64,000 nt of DNA from Paraburkholderia ultramafica (GCF_902859915.1 NZ_CADIKK010000009.1:155972-219971); one strand, 5' to 3'; shown: positions 18,720 through 29,624, numbered from the stretch's first letter. The notes: a model not told the origin generated them from the letters alone. Translations and numbers: made by a program.

Positions 18720-20261
18720 TCAATAAGCGCCGGACTTCTTGAAGTCTTTGAGGACCGTGTGCAGCAGGCCTTCGTCGTCCTTCGAGAGTTCCTTGGTATC
18801 TTCGATGCGCTTGACCAGGTCAGCGTGGCTCGACTTCAGATGTTCGCGCACGCCCTTTTCGAACGGCAGGACTTGCGAGACTTCCAGATCATCGAGGTAG
18901 CCGTTGTTCGCTGCAAACAGCGAAACGGCCAGTTCCCACACTTGCAGCGGCTGATACTGCGGCTGTTTCAGCAGTTCCGTCACGCGGCGGCCGCGCTCCA
19001 GCTGCTTACGGGTAGCTTCGTCGAGGTCCGATGCGAACTGCGCGAACGCTGCCAGTTCACGGTACTGCGCCAGGTCGGTACGGATACCGCCCGACAGCTT
19101 CTTCACGACCTTCGTCTGAGCCGCACCACCCACGCGCGACACCGACACGCCGGCGTTAATTGCCGGGCGGATACCTGCGTTGAAGAGGTCGGTTTCGAGG
19201 AAGATCTGGCCGTCGGTAATCGAGATCACGTTCGTCGGAACGAATGCGGTCACGTCGCCTGCCTGCGTTTCAATGACCGGCAGTGCCGTCAGCGAGCCGC
19301 TCTTACCCTTGACTTCGCCGTTTGTGAACTTCTCGACGTACTCTTCCGAGACGCGAGCAGCACGCTCCAGCAAACGCGAGTGCAGATAGAACACGTCGCC
19401 CGGGTATGCTTCGCGGCCCGGCGGGCGGCGCAGCAGCAGCGAGATCTGACGGTATGCCCAAGCTTGCTTGGTCAAGTCGTCATAGACGATCAGCGCGTCT
19501 TGACCGCGGTCGCGGAAGTATTCGCCCATCGTGCAGCCGGCGTACGGTGCGAGGTACTGCATCGCGGCCGATTCCGAAGCCGAAGCGGACACGACGATCG
19601 TGTATTCCAGCGCGCCGGTTTCTTCCAGCTTGCGCACCACGTTCATGATCGACGAAGCCTTCTGGCCGATCGCGACGTAGATACAGATGAGGTTCTTGCC
19701 CTTCTGGTTAATGATCGCGTCGACTGCGACTGCGGTCTTGCCGCACTGGCGGTCGCCGATGATCAGCTCACGCTGGCCACGGCCGATCGGCACCATCGCG
19801 TCGATCGACTTCAGACCGGTCTGGACCGGTTCCGAAACCGACTTACGCCAGATCACGCCCGGCGCAATCTTTTCGATTGCGTCGGTTTTCTTTGCGTTGA
19901 TCGGGCCCTTGCCGTCGATCGGGTTGCCGAGTGTGTCGACCACGCGGCCGAGCAGTTCCGGGCCCACCGGCACTTCCAGAATGCGGCCCGTCGTCTTGAC
20001 GATGTCGCCTTCCGAAATGTGTTCGTACTCACCCAGAATCACGGCGCCGACCGAGTCGCGCTCGAGGTTCAGTGCGAGACCGAAGGTGTTGCCCGGGAAT
20101 TCGAGCATTTCGCCCTGCATCACTTCCGACAGGCCGTGGATACGCACGATACCGTCGGTCACGGAGATCACGGTGCCCTGGTTGCGAACGCCTGCGCTCG
20201 CTTCAAGGCCCTGGATCCGGCTCTTGATCAGCTCGCTGATCTCAGAGGGATTGAGTTGCAT
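18720..20261 (-). CDS. atpA: ATP synthase F1 alpha subunit
   Basis: A 513-residue non-catalytic nucleotide-binding subunit. It starts [20 protein letters not shown], has the Walker [16 protein letters not shown], the arginine-finger region [15 protein letters not shown] and the YREL...[17 protein letters not shown] segment typical of bacterial alpha. GGAG sits at good spacing upstream. It lies between atpH and atpG. Length equals that of E. coli AtpA, and no residue looks unusual. Confidence 0.98.
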   Translation of the reverse strand: MQLNPSEISELIKSRIQGLEASAGVRNQGTVISVTDGIVRIHGLSEVMQGEMLEFPGNTFGLALNLERDSVGAVILGEYEHISEGDIVKTTGRILEVPVGPELLGRVVDTLGNPIDGKGPINAKKTDAIEKIAPGVIWRKSVSEPVQTGLKSIDAMVPIGRGQRELIIGDRQCGKTAVAVDAIINQKGKNLICIYVAIGQKASSIMNVVRKLEETGALEYTIVVSASASESAAMQYLAPYAGCTMGEYFRDRGQDALIVYDDLTKQAWAYRQISLLLRRPPGREAYPGDVFYLHSRLLERAARVSEEYVEKFTNGEVKGKSGSLTALPVIETQAGDVTAFVPTNVISITDGQIFLETDLFNAGIRPAINAGVSVSRVGGAAQTKVVKKLSGGIRTDLAQYRELAAFAQFASDLDEATRKQLERGRRVTELLKQPQYQPLQVWELAVSLFAANNGYLDDLEVSQVLPFEKGVREHLKSSHADLVKRIEDTKELSKDDEGLLHTVLKDFKKSGAY

Positions 20262-20319
20262 TATTCGCTCCTGATAGTCAATTCTGTTGCGTGCCAGCCG
20301 CTTCAGCGCCTTGGGCGCT

Positions 20320-20859
20320 TCAGGCCGTCAGGGCCGTCTGCATGCTGGCAAGCCGCGCGCGGACCGAGGTATCGAGCACTTCGTCGCCGACCGTCACGCG
20401 CACGCCGCCGATCAACGACGAGTCGACTTCGACCGTCGGCTTCAGCTTGCGTTTGAACTTGCGTTCGAGACTTGCGACGAGTTCGTTCAACTGCGCGCCT
20501 TCGAGCGGGAATGCGCTGACGATCAGCACATCGGCCGCCCCTTCGCGGGCGTTCTTCAACTCTTCGAACTGCACGGCGATTTCCGGCAGCAATTGCAGGC
20601 GATGGTTGTCTACCAGCATTTGCACCAGATTCTTCGCTTGCGCGTTGTCCTTGAGCGGCGACTTGACCGCGGCCAGCAGCAGTTCGCTGACCTGGGCGCG
20701 GCTTACTTTCGGGCTCGAGGCGATCGACAGCACTTCGGGCAGACGCGCAACCTGTGCCAGCTCCTGCACGAGCGTGGACCAGGCGGCGATGTCACCAGCT
20801 TCGGCCACGCCAAACAGCGCTTCTGCGTACGGACGGGCGATGGTTGCAAGTTCGGCCAT
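20320..20859 (-). CDS. atpH: ATP synthase F1 delta subunit
   Basis: A 179-residue subunit that ties the peripheral stalk to the top of the alpha/beta ring. The N-terminal [18 protein letters not shown] helix and the C-terminal [35 protein letters not shown] segment are diagnostic. The start lies two bases after the atpF stop, so the two genes are probably translated together. Confidence 0.96.
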   Translation of the reverse strand: MAELATIARPYAEALFGVAEAGDIAAWSTLVQELAQVARLPEVLSIASSPKVSRAQVSELLLAAVKSPLKDNAQAKNLVQMLVDNHRLQLLPEIAVQFEELKNAREGAADVLIVSAFPLEGAQLNELVASLERKFKRKLKPTVEVDSSLIGGVRVTVGDEVLDTSVRARLASMQTALTA

Positions 20860-20861
20860 GA

Positions 20862-21332
20862 TCAGAGCTCGGCTTTCAGTTGATTCAGCAGGTCAGCGTG
20901 AGCTGCCTGGTCGACTTCGCGCTTCAGGATCTGTTCAGCGCCCTTCACAGCGAGTGCCGCGACTTCGCCGCGCAGCGATTCGCGCGCCTTCACGACTTGC
21001 TGGTCCGCGTCGGCCTTCGCTTGCGCGATGATGCGAGCGGCTTCAGCTTGTGCCTGAGCCTTGATTTCGTCAGCAACTGCTACAGCGCGCTTTTCTGCGT
21101 CGGCAATACGTTGCTGACCGTCGTTGCGTGCCTGGGCGAGTTCCTGGTCGACGCGCTTGTGAGCAGCTTCGAGTTCTTGCTTGCCCTTTTCAGCAGCCGA
21201 CAATCCGTCAGCAATCTTCTTCGAGCGCTCGTCGATGGCGTTGATCAACGGCGGCCACACGAACTTCATCGTGAACCACGCGAGGATCAGGAACACGACC
21301 ATTTGCGCAAACAGGGTTGCGTTGAGATTCAC
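20862..21332 (-). CDS. atpF: ATP synthase Fo subunit b
   Basis: A 156-residue peripheral stalk subunit. The N-terminus [29 protein letters not shown] is a single membrane anchor, and the rest is a long charged Ala/Glu/Lys/Gln coiled-coil helix. It is preceded by a GGAAAC ribosome-binding site. Length equals that of E. coli AtpF. Confidence 0.96.
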   Translation of the reverse strand: MNLNATLFAQMVVFLILAWFTMKFVWPPLINAIDERSKKIADGLSAAEKGKQELEAAHKRVDQELAQARNDGQQRIADAEKRAVAVADEIKAQAQAEAARIIAQAKADADQQVVKARESLRGEVAALAVKGAEQILKREVDQAAHADLLNQLKAEL

Positions 21333-21470
21333 GGTGTTTCCTTAAACGTTGCTAGTTCGGAAAGTGAAACGGCAAGGCGCTCATCGATTCTGGATTCGAT
21401 CAGCGCCCAAGTGCCCGTTCCGCCCTGCGCCTTTAACAGTTATAGCTCAGGCGCGAACTTCCGAGGAACC

Positions 21471-21764
<294 letters not shown>

Positions 21765-21822
21765 TTAGAACTGGTTGGAACTGGGATTTGAAAAACGATG
21801 ATTCTTTTGTCGACGGCGCAGG

Positions 21823-22674
21823 TTAGTGCTTGTCGTGTGCCTGGCCGATGTACACCAGCGTCAGCATCATGAAAATGAACGCCTGCAGCAGCACGATCAG
21901 GATGTGAAAGATTGACCACACGCTGCCGGCAATCACGTGGCCGATGAAGCCAAGCACCGTCGTGTCCGCGCCGAAGCTCCAGAGGCTGCCGAGCAGGGCA
22001 ATCAGCAGGAACAACAGTTCGCCCGCGTACATGTTGCCGAACAGCCGCATGCCGAGCGAGACCGTCTTCGCGACGAACTCGATGATGTTCAGTGCAAGGT
22101 TCGGGATCCACAGCAGCGGATGCGCGCCGAACGGAGCGGACAGCAGTTCATGCACGAAGCCGCCGGCGCCCTTGATCTTGAAGTTGTAGTAAATCATCAG
22201 CACGAACACACCGAGGGCGATGCCGATCGTGCCGTTCAGGTCGGCGGTCGGCACAATGCGGTGTTGCGGGATGGTTTCGGACAGACCCAGCCAGCCGATC
22301 ACGTGGCCCGGCAGGTCGACAGGGATAAAGTCGAGCGAGTTCATCAGCGCAACCCAGACGAACACGGTCAGGGCCAGCGGTGCGATGAAGGTGCGCGTGC
22401 CGTGGATCATCGACTTCGATTGATCCTCGACCATTTCGACCAGCATTTCGACCGCGCACTGGAAACGGCCCGGTACGCCCGACGTTGCGTTGCGGGCCGC
22501 GAGACGCAGAATCAGGATGGTGGCCAGACCGCAAACGATCGACCAGAAAAGGGTGTCCAGATTCCACACGTGAATGTCGAAAATCGACGTCTGGCGTGCG
22601 GTGGAAAAGTTCTGCAAGTGGTGCGCGATGTACTCGGACGGATCCGTTGCGCGCGTGCCTTCGCTAGCTGCCAT
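21823..22674 (-). CDS. atpB: ATP synthase Fo subunit a
   Basis: A 283-residue membrane stator subunit that forms the proton half-channels beside the c ring. The essential Arg is in the membrane helix [27 protein letters not shown]. The N-terminal segment [25 protein letters not shown] and the late helix [29 protein letters not shown] match AtpB. The ATG at 22674 begins the conserved protein; upstream in-frame codons give a Pro/Arg/Lys extension of no known type. Confidence 0.97.
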   Translation of the reverse strand: MAASEGTRATDPSEYIAHHLQNFSTARQTSIFDIHVWNLDTLFWSIVCGLATILILRLAARNATSGVPGRFQCAVEMLVEMVEDQSKSMIHGTRTFIAPLALTVFVWVALMNSLDFIPVDLPGHVIGWLGLSETIPQHRIVPTADLNGTIGIALGVFVLMIYYNFKIKGAGGFVHELLSAPFGAHPLLWIPNLALNIIEFVAKTVSLGMRLFGNMYAGELLFLLIALLGSLWSFGADTTVLGFIGHVIAGSVWSIFHILIVLLQAFIFMMLTLVYIGQAHDKH

Positions 22675-22836
22675 ATCGTTAAAGCCACCCAAATTGTCGA
22701 AAATCGTCTTAGGCCGGACCCGCGGCAATACTGTATTGCGGGAACACGCCGGGTGCGGACCGTGTCATATCCGCACACCTATTGCCGGCGCTACGCGCCA
22801 GCCTGAATTTTGTGCTGCTACTTTGTCACTGCTACC

Positions 22837-23382
22837 TTAGCGCCACGCCAAGGCGATCCAGTAAGTCTTGAGCGCGATGAGGTAGGTCACGAGCAGCGGA
22901 ACCCAGCGTACGTCGTGATACCAGAAGGCGATGGCTACAAACATCGCAATCGTTGTCCCCATCTTGAGCGCTTCGCCGATCATCCAGCTCGTCACTGTCT
23001 CTGCGCCGCTCAGCGTTCTAAGGCGTGCTGCGAACAACGCGCCCGGTACCCAGCAAATCGCTCCCCCCAGGAACGCGGACAGCGCAGCAGCGCCCGGCGG
23101 CTTGTAGAACAGCCACCACACCAGCGTAGCACCCAGGGACAAAACCATTTGCGCCGCCACGACCTTGAAAGGCGTAACGCGCGATGGACGACTCACGTTG
23201 GGACCAAACAGCTTTTCAGCTTCGGCCCGCGTGAGCGGAACGATATTGTTATCTTCCTGCTCGACGCCCCATGGCTCGTCGTGTGTAACTTGCTGGCCGG
23301 TGGACGCATCGGAAACGGAGCGTTCAGCGCGGTGTCCGTCGGGCCCATTCTGCGGCGCTTGATTCGACGTTTTGACCGCCAT
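22837..23382 (-). CDS. atpI: ATP synthase subunit I
   Basis: A 181-residue first gene of the operon. A hydrophilic N-terminal extension of about 65 residues precedes four membrane segments (VVAAQMVLSLGATLVWWLFY, AALSAFLGGAICWVPGALFAARL, MIGEALKMGTTIAMFVAIAFW, VPLLVTYLIALKTYWIALAW). AtpI proteins assist c-ring assembly and magnesium handling but are not part of the final complex. The extension is longer than in E. coli AtpI, which is about 126 residues. The operon promoter lies about 80 bases upstream. Confidence 0.92.
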   Translation of the reverse strand: MAVKTSNQAPQNGPDGHRAERSVSDASTGQQVTHDEPWGVEQEDNNIVPLTRAEAEKLFGPNVSRPSRVTPFKVVAAQMVLSLGATLVWWLFYKPPGAAALSAFLGGAICWVPGALFAARLRTLSGAETVTSWMIGEALKMGTTIAMFVAIAFWYHDVRWVPLLVTYLIALKTYWIALAWR

Positions 23383-23460
23383 CGCAGTGTTCCGAAAGTC
23401 TTATTCAGCTCGCGAGCTTACGCTGCGATTACGGGGTTGCCGTGCAATTAAATCCGGGCG

Positions 23461-23489
23461 ATTGTAAGCGATAGTTGCAGGCAATTCAA
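23461..23489 (-). promoter_or_regulatory. Predicted sigma-70 promoter of the atp operon
   Basis: On the minus strand a -35 TTGAAT (23484-23489) is separated by exactly 17 bases from a -10 TACAAT (23461-23466). Transcription would start near 23454, giving a leader of about 70 bases before atpI. The leader includes the 12-base palindrome AGCTCGCGAGCT at 23407-23418. Confidence 0.65.
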
Positions 23490-24266
23490 GACTTTAGGGC
23501 GTTCAATAACCGGCATGAAAAGCGTCCTCGCGATGCGGAAACTGCACTCTGGCGAGCGAAATCACCTCAAATGTAAGGCGGCTGGGGGATGGCAAAACGC
23601 GCACTTTGAATCGGGCAGGTTTACGCACATTTATAGGCCGCCTGGACGTTGCGGCGGACGTGTCGAAAATGCAACAAACGTCGATCTTTGCATGCAGGAT
23701 TGGACAGATCGGGCGTTGACGGGTAAGGGACAAACGGCGCTCGTGCGGGGGCCTCTACGACGGACGGCGAAGTCGCTGCGAAACTCGCTGCTCCGGTCGG
23801 CTTCGATTGGTTGCTCCGGCAACGGCGGACGCGTTCGGCATCACATCGGGGCGGCTGCCCTACCCGCCCCGCAGAGCTGAGCCACGCGATGGCATTGACC
23901 CGGCCAACCAGTGAGGTGAAGTGTTTATTGCTGGGAAACGTCCTAACTGCGACAACGGCTATTGAGGACAGACGTAGTACGCCCCAAGCGGCGGCGAAAC
24001 CAATCGGCTTTTCCGTCACAGCAGAGATTGTGCAACATGCCGATATATCCGGATTCCTGATTATTCGATGTTAATTTTATTTAGGAATCCAGCTGATATT
24101 GATATGAGAAGCAGATCAATGAAATTGGTTGATTCCGTCCGCGAGCGGCACAGGACCGAGCCAACCGCAAAACACACCCAAAGCGCACCAAATAGCTTGC
24201 GAGCCACCGTTGAACCCGCCGCAAGCCTATTCGGCACCCTTCTTATGCAATCCCGCTCCTCAAGCA
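23490..24266. other. Gene-free interval between the atp promoter and parB
   Basis: About 780 bases. Several ORFs of 60-130 codons exist on both strands, but they are rich in Arg, Ser and Pro, lack recognisable motifs and overlap each other, so I do not call them. A more AT-rich part from about 24045 to 24125 contains an inverted repeat, noted separately. No minus-strand gene precedes the atp promoter closely. Confidence 0.5.
24051..24090. repeat. Inverted repeat in AT-rich DNA downstream of parB
   Basis: An 8-bp perfect stem, GGATTCCT (24051-24058) with AGGAATCC (24083-24090), encloses 24 AT-rich bases. It lies 177 bases past the parB stop. It lacks a terminal T run and may be a protein site or a loose terminator. 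Confidence 0.4.
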
Positions 24267-25154
24267 TCACGCGGTGGCATTACCACGCAATCGAACGAGA
24301 ATGCCTTCCAGCGCATCCAGATCACCAAAGTCCACCAGCACCTGTCCCCGGCCGCGTCGCCCGAGCTTGATCTTTACCGTTGCAGCCAGCAGATCCGACA
24401 GTTCCTCTTCAAGCCGCCGCGTGTCGCGTCCACCATCCGGATTCGCGCGCGACTTGACTGCGGGTGCAGCCTTGGTGGTCGTCGTCACCAGCTTTTCGGT
24501 TTCGCGCACGGACATGCGCTTGTTGACGACCTGGTTGGCCAACGTGATCTGCGTCGCGGCGTCGACGGCCAGCAGCGCGCGCGCGTGCCCCATGTCCAGA
24601 TCGCCAGCCAGCAGCATCGTCTGCACCGGCGACGCCAGATTCAGCAGGCGCAGCAGATTCGATACCGCACTGCGCGAACGGCCAACCGACTCCGCCGCCT
24701 GCTCGTGCGTGAAATTGAACTCGTCGAGCAAGCGCTGGATCCCCTGCGCCTCTTCCAGCGGATTCAGATCCTCGCGCTGAATATTCTCAATCAGCGCCAT
24801 CGCGGCGGCGGCCTGGTCCGGCACGTCCCTCACCAGTACTGGCACCTCATCGAGGCCCGCAAGGCGCGCCGCGCGAAAACGCCGCTCCCCCGCGATGATC
24901 TCGTATTTGTCCGCCGACACGGGACGCACGAGGATCGGCTGCATCAGCCCCTGAGCACGGATGCTGGCCGCCAGTTCCTGCAACGCGCCTTCGTCCATAC
25001 GCGTGCGCGGCTGGTACTTGCCCGCCTGCATCTTGCTGAGCGGCAGCACGTTGGGCGCACCGTCGATCACCACCGCCTCGGTGATATCGGCAGTACCGCC
25101 CAGCAACGCCTCAAGGCCGCGACCCAATCCCTTCTTTCTTGCTACTGCGTTCAT
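24267..25154 (-). CDS. parB: Chromosome partitioning protein ParB
   Basis: A 295-residue CTP-dependent DNA clamp that loads at parS and spreads, forming the partition complex near the origin. The N-terminal KKGLGRGLEALLGG is the ParA-interacting segment. The CTP-binding ParB box motif GERRFRAARLAGLDEVPVLV and the ENIQREDLNPLEEAQG motif follow. The helix-turn-helix is in HEQAAESVGRSRSAVSNLLRLL, and the C-terminal part is a dimerisation domain. It is 18 bases downstream of parA in the same direction. Two exact parS sites lie 2-4 kb away, at 27251 and 28806. Confidence 0.97.
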   Translation of the reverse strand: MNAVARKKGLGRGLEALLGGTADITEAVVIDGAPNVLPLSKMQAGKYQPRTRMDEGALQELAASIRAQGLMQPILVRPVSADKYEIIAGERRFRAARLAGLDEVPVLVRDVPDQAAAAMALIENIQREDLNPLEEAQGIQRLLDEFNFTHEQAAESVGRSRSAVSNLLRLLNLASPVQTMLLAGDLDMGHARALLAVDAATQITLANQVVNKRMSVRETEKLVTTTTKAAPAVKSRANPDGGRDTRRLEEELSDLLAATVKIKLGRRGRGQVLVDFGDLDALEGILVRLRGNATA

Positions 25155-25172
25155 CGTGCTTCCTCGATCCGC

Positions 25173-25964
25173 TTAGGATGCCAGGGGGGCGTCATTCAAC
25201 GCGCGCACCCGCTCAATCATTTCCGCGCCGAACTGCACATACGCCTGCGCGCCGCGCGATGCCCGGTCGAACACCACACCGGGCAAGCCATAGCTCGGCG
25301 CCTCGGCCAGACGTACGTTGCGTGGGATAACCGCGTCGAATACCTTGTCGCCGAAATGCTCTTTCAGCTGATCCGAAACTTGCTGTTGCAACGTGATGCG
25401 CGGATCGAACATCACGCGCAACAGGCCAATGACCTTCAGATCCCGATTCAGATTGGCGTGCACCTGTTTGATCGTGTTGACCAGATCGGACAAGCCTTCG
25501 AGCGCGAAGTACTCGCATTGCATCGGAATCACGACGCCATGTGCGGCGCACAGGCCGTTGAGCGTCAGCAGCGACAAAGCCGGCGGGCAGTCGATCAGCA
25601 CGAAATCGTATTCGCTCTCGACCGCCGCGAGTGCGGCCTTCAGTTGACGCTCACGATTCTGTACGCTGACGAGCTCCACCTCGGCGCCCGCGAGTTCGCG
25701 GTTCGCGGGCAGCACGTCGTAGCCAACTGCATCCGGACGGATTCGCGCATCGGCCACCGATACGCTATCCACGATCACTTCGTAGACGGTGTTCGCGCAA
25801 GCGGCCTTGTCGATGCCGCTGCCCATCGTGGCATTGCCCTGCGGGTCCAGATCGATGAGAAGGACTCGCTGTCCCTGCGCTGCCAAGCTCGCCGCCAGAT
25901 TGACTGTGGTCGTCGTCTTGCCGACGCCGCCCTTCTGGTTCGCAACGCAGAAGATTTTTGCCAT
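25173..25964 (-). CDS. parA: Chromosome partitioning ATPase ParA
   Basis: A 263-residue deviant Walker A ATPase that moves ParB-parS complexes. The motif CVANQKGGVGKTTTTVNLAASLA has the signature Lys in KGGVGKT. LLIDLDPQGNATMGSGID and FVLIDCPPALSLLTLNGL are the further conserved blocks. No N-terminal DNA-binding extension is present, so this is the short chromosomal (Soj-like) type. It sits between rsmG and parB. Confidence 0.97.
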   Translation of the reverse strand: MAKIFCVANQKGGVGKTTTTVNLAASLAAQGQRVLLIDLDPQGNATMGSGIDKAACANTVYEVIVDSVSVADARIRPDAVGYDVLPANRELAGAEVELVSVQNRERQLKAALAAVESEYDFVLIDCPPALSLLTLNGLCAAHGVVIPMQCEYFALEGLSDLVNTIKQVHANLNRDLKVIGLLRVMFDPRITLQQQVSDQLKEHFGDKVFDAVIPRNVRLAEAPSYGLPGVVFDRASRGAQAYVQFGAEMIERVRALNDAPLAS

Positions 25965-26045
25965 CGTTGGTGTGTCCCTTTTGCTGCCTGGATGAAGTAA
26001 AAATCACTGATAGTACTGGGGTACGACATGAGGCTAGCGGCAGCC

Positions 26046-26729
26046 TCAGTTGCCGGTGTCCACAAGAACCTTGATCAGGTGGCGCTCGGCGTCGAGCGAC
26101 GGCACATTCAGCCGAATGATCTGTTCTACATGGGCACCGGCCGGCAAGCGTTCGATTTCGCCTTCCGGACGCACGCCTTTCATCGCCCAGATCGCGCCCT
26201 GCTCCGCAACCAGGTGACGGGCCAGTGTAACGAAATCCGCGAGCTCTGCGAATGCTCGTGAGACGATTACGTCGAACTTTGCCGGTACTTCGGCGCCTGG
26301 CTGCAAAGTCTCAACCCGGCCGGTCACGACCGACAGATTCGCAACGCCGAGCTCGGCCTTAGCCTGAGCCTGAAATGCTGTCTTTTTATGAACGATGTCA
26401 TTCACCGTGACAGTCCAGTCAGGCAAAACGATCGCCAGCACGATACCCGGCAGGCCGCCGCCCGAACCCACATCGAGCACCGATGACGGACCGCGGGGCG
26501 CGAGGTGCGGCACGATCGACAGTGAATCGAGGATGTGCTGGATCAGCATTTGCCGCGGGTCGCGGATCGCCGTCAGGTTGTAGACGGCATTCCACTTCGA
26601 CAGCAGCGCGACGTAGTCGAGCAGCTTGCCGAGTTGCGCGTCGCTCAAATCGAGGCCGAGTTCGCGGACACCGCCCGCCAGCAATGGCGCCAGCTCCTGC
26701 TGATTGCTTCCCTTCTGGCTCACCGTCAT
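26046..26729 (-). CDS. rsmG: 16S rRNA (guanine-N7) methyltransferase RsmG (GidB)
   Basis: A 227-residue enzyme that methylates G527 of 16S rRNA (E. coli numbering); its loss in other bacteria gives low-level streptomycin resistance. The S-adenosylmethionine-binding motif is [47 protein letters not shown] precedes it, as in the family. Its ATG overlaps the mnmG stop by four bases (ATGA, 26726-26729), indicating coupled translation. Confidence 0.96.
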   Translation of the reverse strand: MTVSQKGSNQQELAPLLAGGVRELGLDLSDAQLGKLLDYVALLSKWNAVYNLTAIRDPRQMLIQHILDSLSIVPHLAPRGPSSVLDVGSGGGLPGIVLAIVLPDWTVTVNDIVHKKTAFQAQAKAELGVANLSVVTGRVETLQPGAEVPAKFDVIVSRAFAELADFVTLARHLVAEQGAIWAMKGVRPEGEIERLPAGAHVEQIIRLNVPSLDAERHLIKVLVDTGN

Positions 26730-28684
26730 TGCGTCACCGGCGTGCTATCGGTGCCGGGTTCGGCGGGTTGCGTCGAACGACGGCCCAAGCCGCGCTTCAG
26801 GTGAACCATCAGCAAGGAGATCGCCGCCGGCGTGATGCCGGAGATGCGCGACGCCTGGCCAATGGTCTCGGGTCGGAACTGCGTCAGCTTCTGACGCGCC
26901 TCGAACGAGAGGCCCCTGACTTCCGCGTAGTCCAACCCCTCGGGCAGGCGAGTACTTTCCTGGGCCTCGTTCCGCTCGATCTCGCCGGCCTGGCGGTCAA
27001 TATAGCCCTGATATTTGATGCCGATTTCGATCTGTTCCTTGATCTGCGCGAGCAGCACACCATCTTCCGCGAGGATTTCGGGCGCGCCGCATGCGCCAGC
27101 ACGCAGCCCGCAGACGCCGTCATACGTGACGCCCGGGCGGCGCAGCAGATCCGCCAAGCTGTATTCGTGATCGATCGGCTTGCCGAGCAAGGCTGTCGCT
27201 TCGTCGGCGGGTAACGTCTTAGGATTGACCCACGTCGTGCGAAGGCGCTCTGTTTCACGTGAAACAGTGTCGCGCTTGCGGCTGAATGCGTCCCAACGAA
27301 TGTCGTCGACCACGCCAAGCTCGCGGCCAATCTCGGTCAGACGCATATCGGCATTGTCTTCGCGCAAGCTCAGACGATATTCGGCGCGACTCGTGAACAT
27401 CCGATACGGCTCGGAGACACCGCGCGTCACCAGATCGTCGACCAGCACGCCGAGGTAAGCCTGATCGCGCCGCGGGCACCACGCTTCCTTGCCTTGCACG
27501 TACAAACCGGCGTTGATGCCCGCCAGCAAACCTTGCGCGGCCGCTTCTTCGTAGCCGGTCGTGCCGTTGATCTGGCCAGCAAAGAACAGCCCGTTGATCA
27601 CTTTGGTTTCCAGCGAAGCCTTCAGCCCGCGCGGATCGAAATAATCGTACTCGATCGCATAGCCCGGACGCAGAATGTGCGCATGCTCCAGACCGCGCAT
27701 CGAACGCACCAATTCCAGCTGCACATCGAATGGCAGGCTGGTGGAGATCCCGTTTGGATAGAACTCGTTGGTCGTCAGTCCTTCCGGTTCAAGGAAGATC
27801 TGATGCGATTCCTTCGATGCGAAACGGTGAATCTTGTCCTCGATCGACGGGCAATAGCGCGGCCCCACCCCTTCGATGACGCCGGTATACATCGGCGAAC
27901 GGTCGAGCCCGCCACGGATGATGTCGTGCGTGCGCTCGTTCGTATGTGTCACCCAGCACGGCACTTGCCGCGGATGCTGCTCGACGCGCCCGAGAAACGA
28001 GAAAATCGGCACCGGATCCAGGTCACCCGGCTGCTCTTCGAGCAGCGAAAAGTCGATCGTGCGGCCGTCGATGCGCGGCGGCGTACCCGTCTTGAGCCGG
28101 CCCTGTGGCAGCTTCAATTCCTTCAGGCGTGCGGACAGCGACACCGCAGCCGGGTCGCCGGCGCGGCCGCCGGTATAGTTGTTCAAGCCCACGTGAATCT
28201 TGCCGTCGAGGAACGTCCCGGCCGTCAGCACAACCGCCCGCGCGCGGAAACGAATCCCCACTTGCGTGACCGCGCCGACGACACGGTCACCCTCCACCAT
28301 CAGATCGTCGACGGCTTGCTGGAACAGCCACAGGTTCGGCTGATTCTCCAGCCGATGCCGGATCGCCTGCTTGTACAGCAGACGGTCGGCCTGAGCGCGC
28401 GTCGCCCGAACCGCGGGGCCCTTCGACGAATTCAGGATGCGGAACTGAATCCCGCCCTCGTCCGTCGCGGCCGCCATTGCACCGCCGAGCGCGTCCACTT
28501 CCTTGACCAGATGGCCTTTGCCAATGCCGCCAATCGACGGATTGCAGCTCATCTGACCGAGGGTTTCGATGTTGTGGGTCAGCAGGAGCGTCGCATTGCC
28601 CATGCGCGCCGAGGCCAAAGCGGCTTCGGTGCCTGCATGACCACCGCCAACGACGATTACGTCAAATTCTGTGGGAAAGAGCAT
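26726..28684 (-). CDS. mnmG: tRNA uridine-5-carboxymethylaminomethyl synthesis enzyme MnmG (GidA)
   Basis: A 652-residue FAD enzyme that with MnmE modifies wobble U34 of several tRNAs. [23 protein letters not shown] is the FAD-binding start. [22 protein letters not shown] and the [18 protein letters not shown] segment are diagnostic. The ATG at 28684 begins MLFPTEFDV; an in-frame GTG four codons upstream is less likely. An exact parS site lies inside the gene at 27251-27266, so its codons serve two purposes. mnmG heads the unit mnmG-rsmG-parA-parB. Confidence 0.97.
   Translation of the reverse strand: MLFPTEFDVIVVGGGHAGTEAALASARMGNATLLLTHNIETLGQMSCNPSIGGIGKGHLVKEVDALGGAMAAATDEGGIQFRILNSSKGPAVRATRAQADRLLYKQAIRHRLENQPNLWLFQQAVDDLMVEGDRVVGAVTQVGIRFRARAVVLTAGTFLDGKIHVGLNNYTGGRAGDPAAVSLSARLKELKLPQGRLKTGTPPRIDGRTIDFSLLEEQPGDLDPVPIFSFLGRVEQHPRQVPCWVTHTNERTHDIIRGGLDRSPMYTGVIEGVGPRYCPSIEDKIHRFASKESHQIFLEPEGLTTNEFYPNGISTSLPFDVQLELVRSMRGLEHAHILRPGYAIEYDYFDPRGLKASLETKVINGLFFAGQINGTTGYEEAAAQGLLAGINAGLYVQGKEAWCPRRDQAYLGVLVDDLVTRGVSEPYRMFTSRAEYRLSLREDNADMRLTEIGRELGVVDDIRWDAFSRKRDTVSRETERLRTTWVNPKTLPADEATALLGKPIDHEYSLADLLRRPGVTYDGVCGLRAGACGAPEILAEDGVLLAQIKEQIEIGIKYQGYIDRQAGEIERNEAQESTRLPEGLDYAEVRGLSFEARQKLTQFRPETIGQASRISGITPAAISLLMVHLKRGLGRRSTQPAEPGTDSTPVTQ
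27251..27266. promoter_or_regulatory. parS centromere site inside mnmG
   Basis: An exact 16-bp TGTTTCACGTGAAACA, the universal ParB-binding site, as part of an 18-bp perfect palindrome (27250-27267). It lies within the mnmG reading frame, about 2.1 kb from the parB start. Confidence 0.95.
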
Positions 28685-28740
28685 TGCGGATCTCACGCCA
28701 GATCGTCGCGTGAGCCTTTCAAAGGAAAATGTATGGGCGA

Positions 28741-28746
28741 ATTATA
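28741..28746 (-). promoter_or_regulatory. Predicted -10 element of the mnmG-rsmG-parAB unit
   Basis: The minus strand reads TATAAT, a perfect -10 hexamer, about 57 bases upstream of the mnmG start. The best -35 candidate, TTCGGG at 16-base spacing, is weak. The position suits a promoter just upstream of mnmG. Confidence 0.5.
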
Positions 28747-28789
28747 ACGGGTTCGGTTTAGGCCCGAATTTCGTCCGAATGGACGAGCC

Positions 28790-28829
28790 ATAAAAAAAAG
28801 CGGTGTGTTTCACGTGAAACACACCGCTT
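28790..28829 (-). terminator. Liv operon terminator whose stem is a parS site
   Basis: A perfect 32-base palindrome (28798-28829) is followed on the minus strand by eight T, an intrinsic terminator 31 bases after the livF stop. Its centre, 28806-28821, is an exact 16-bp parS (TGTTTCACGTGAAACA). One sequence therefore provides both a transcription terminator and a ParB-loading site, between livF and the mnmG promoter. Confidence 0.92.
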
Positions 28830-28860
28830 CGAACTGTAGCAACCGGCGAAAAGTCCGCGT

Positions 28861-29613
28861 TCAGGCCACTTTCTTGGCCAGCCCGAGATATGTTTCGATC
28901 ACGCGCGGATTCTGCGCCAGATCCGCTGCCGGACCTTCCAGCGCCAGCTCCCCGGTTTCGAGCACATAGCCGTAGTCGGAGATCTGCAATGCGGCCCGCG
29001 CATTCTGCTCGATCAGCAGCGTCGCCACGCCGGTCTGGCGCAACGCGCTAATGATATGAAAAATTTCTTTTACGATCAGCGGCGCAAGACCCAAACTCGG
29101 TTCGTCCAGCATCAGCAGATCGGGCTTGCCCATCAACGCCCGCCCTACCGCCAGCATCTGCCGCTCGCCGCCGGACAAGGTGCCGGCAGCCTGCTTGCGA
29201 CGCTCCTTCAGTCGCGGAAACAGCGTGAAGACCGGTTCGAGCTGGTCGAGAAAGTTGCGATCCCCTGCGCGTTTGCGTCGATAGGCCCCGAGGACAAGGT
29301 TGTCTTCCACCGTCATCGACGCGAACAGCTCGCGCTTTTCGGGCACCAGACACATGCCGCGCGCGACCCGTTTCTCAACCGGCACCGCGCTGACATCCTC
29401 GCCCTGATAGACGACAGCACCCTTTGCATGGCCCGTGTTCGGCAACGCGCCCATGATCGCGTTCAACAACGTCGACTTGCCAGCGCCATTCGGGCCGATC
29501 ACCGAGACGATTTGCCCCGCCCGCACCTTGATCGCCGCGCCGTGCAGCGCCTCGACCTTGCCGTATCGGACCGACAGACCGTCCACGTCGAGAATCGGTG
29601 CAGCAGCATTCAT
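28861..29613 (-). CDS. livF: Branched-chain amino acid ABC transporter ATP-binding protein LivF (cluster 1)
   Basis: A 250-residue cytoplasmic ATPase of a Liv importer. Walker A is [17 protein letters not shown], the signature is [17 protein letters not shown], and Walker B is [14 protein letters not shown]. The start at 29613 has GGAG six bases upstream. An earlier ATG at 29625 overlaps the stop of the upstream gene (TGATG) and would add four residues, so either may be used. It is the last gene of the cluster and is followed by the parS-containing terminator. Confidence 0.94.
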   Translation of the reverse strand: MNAAAPILDVDGLSVRYGKVEALHGAAIKVRAGQIVSVIGPNGAGKSTLLNAIMGALPNTGHAKGAVVYQGEDVSAVPVEKRVARGMCLVPEKRELFASMTVEDNLVLGAYRRKRAGDRNFLDQLEPVFTLFPRLKERRKQAAGTLSGGERQMLAVGRALMGKPDLLMLDEPSLGLAPLIVKEIFHIISALRQTGVATLLIEQNARAALQISDYGYVLETGELALEGPAADLAQNPRVIETYLGLAKKVA

Positions 29614-29624
29614 TGTGTTCTCCA

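Noticed and set aside
18519..20456. A 645-codon plus-strand ORF opposite atpA
   Set aside because: It mirrors the atpA codons and has no protein family features.
23515..24019. ORFs of 120-130 codons between atpI and parB on both strands
   Set aside because: They overlap each other, lack good start signals and motifs and have the composition of random GC-rich frames.
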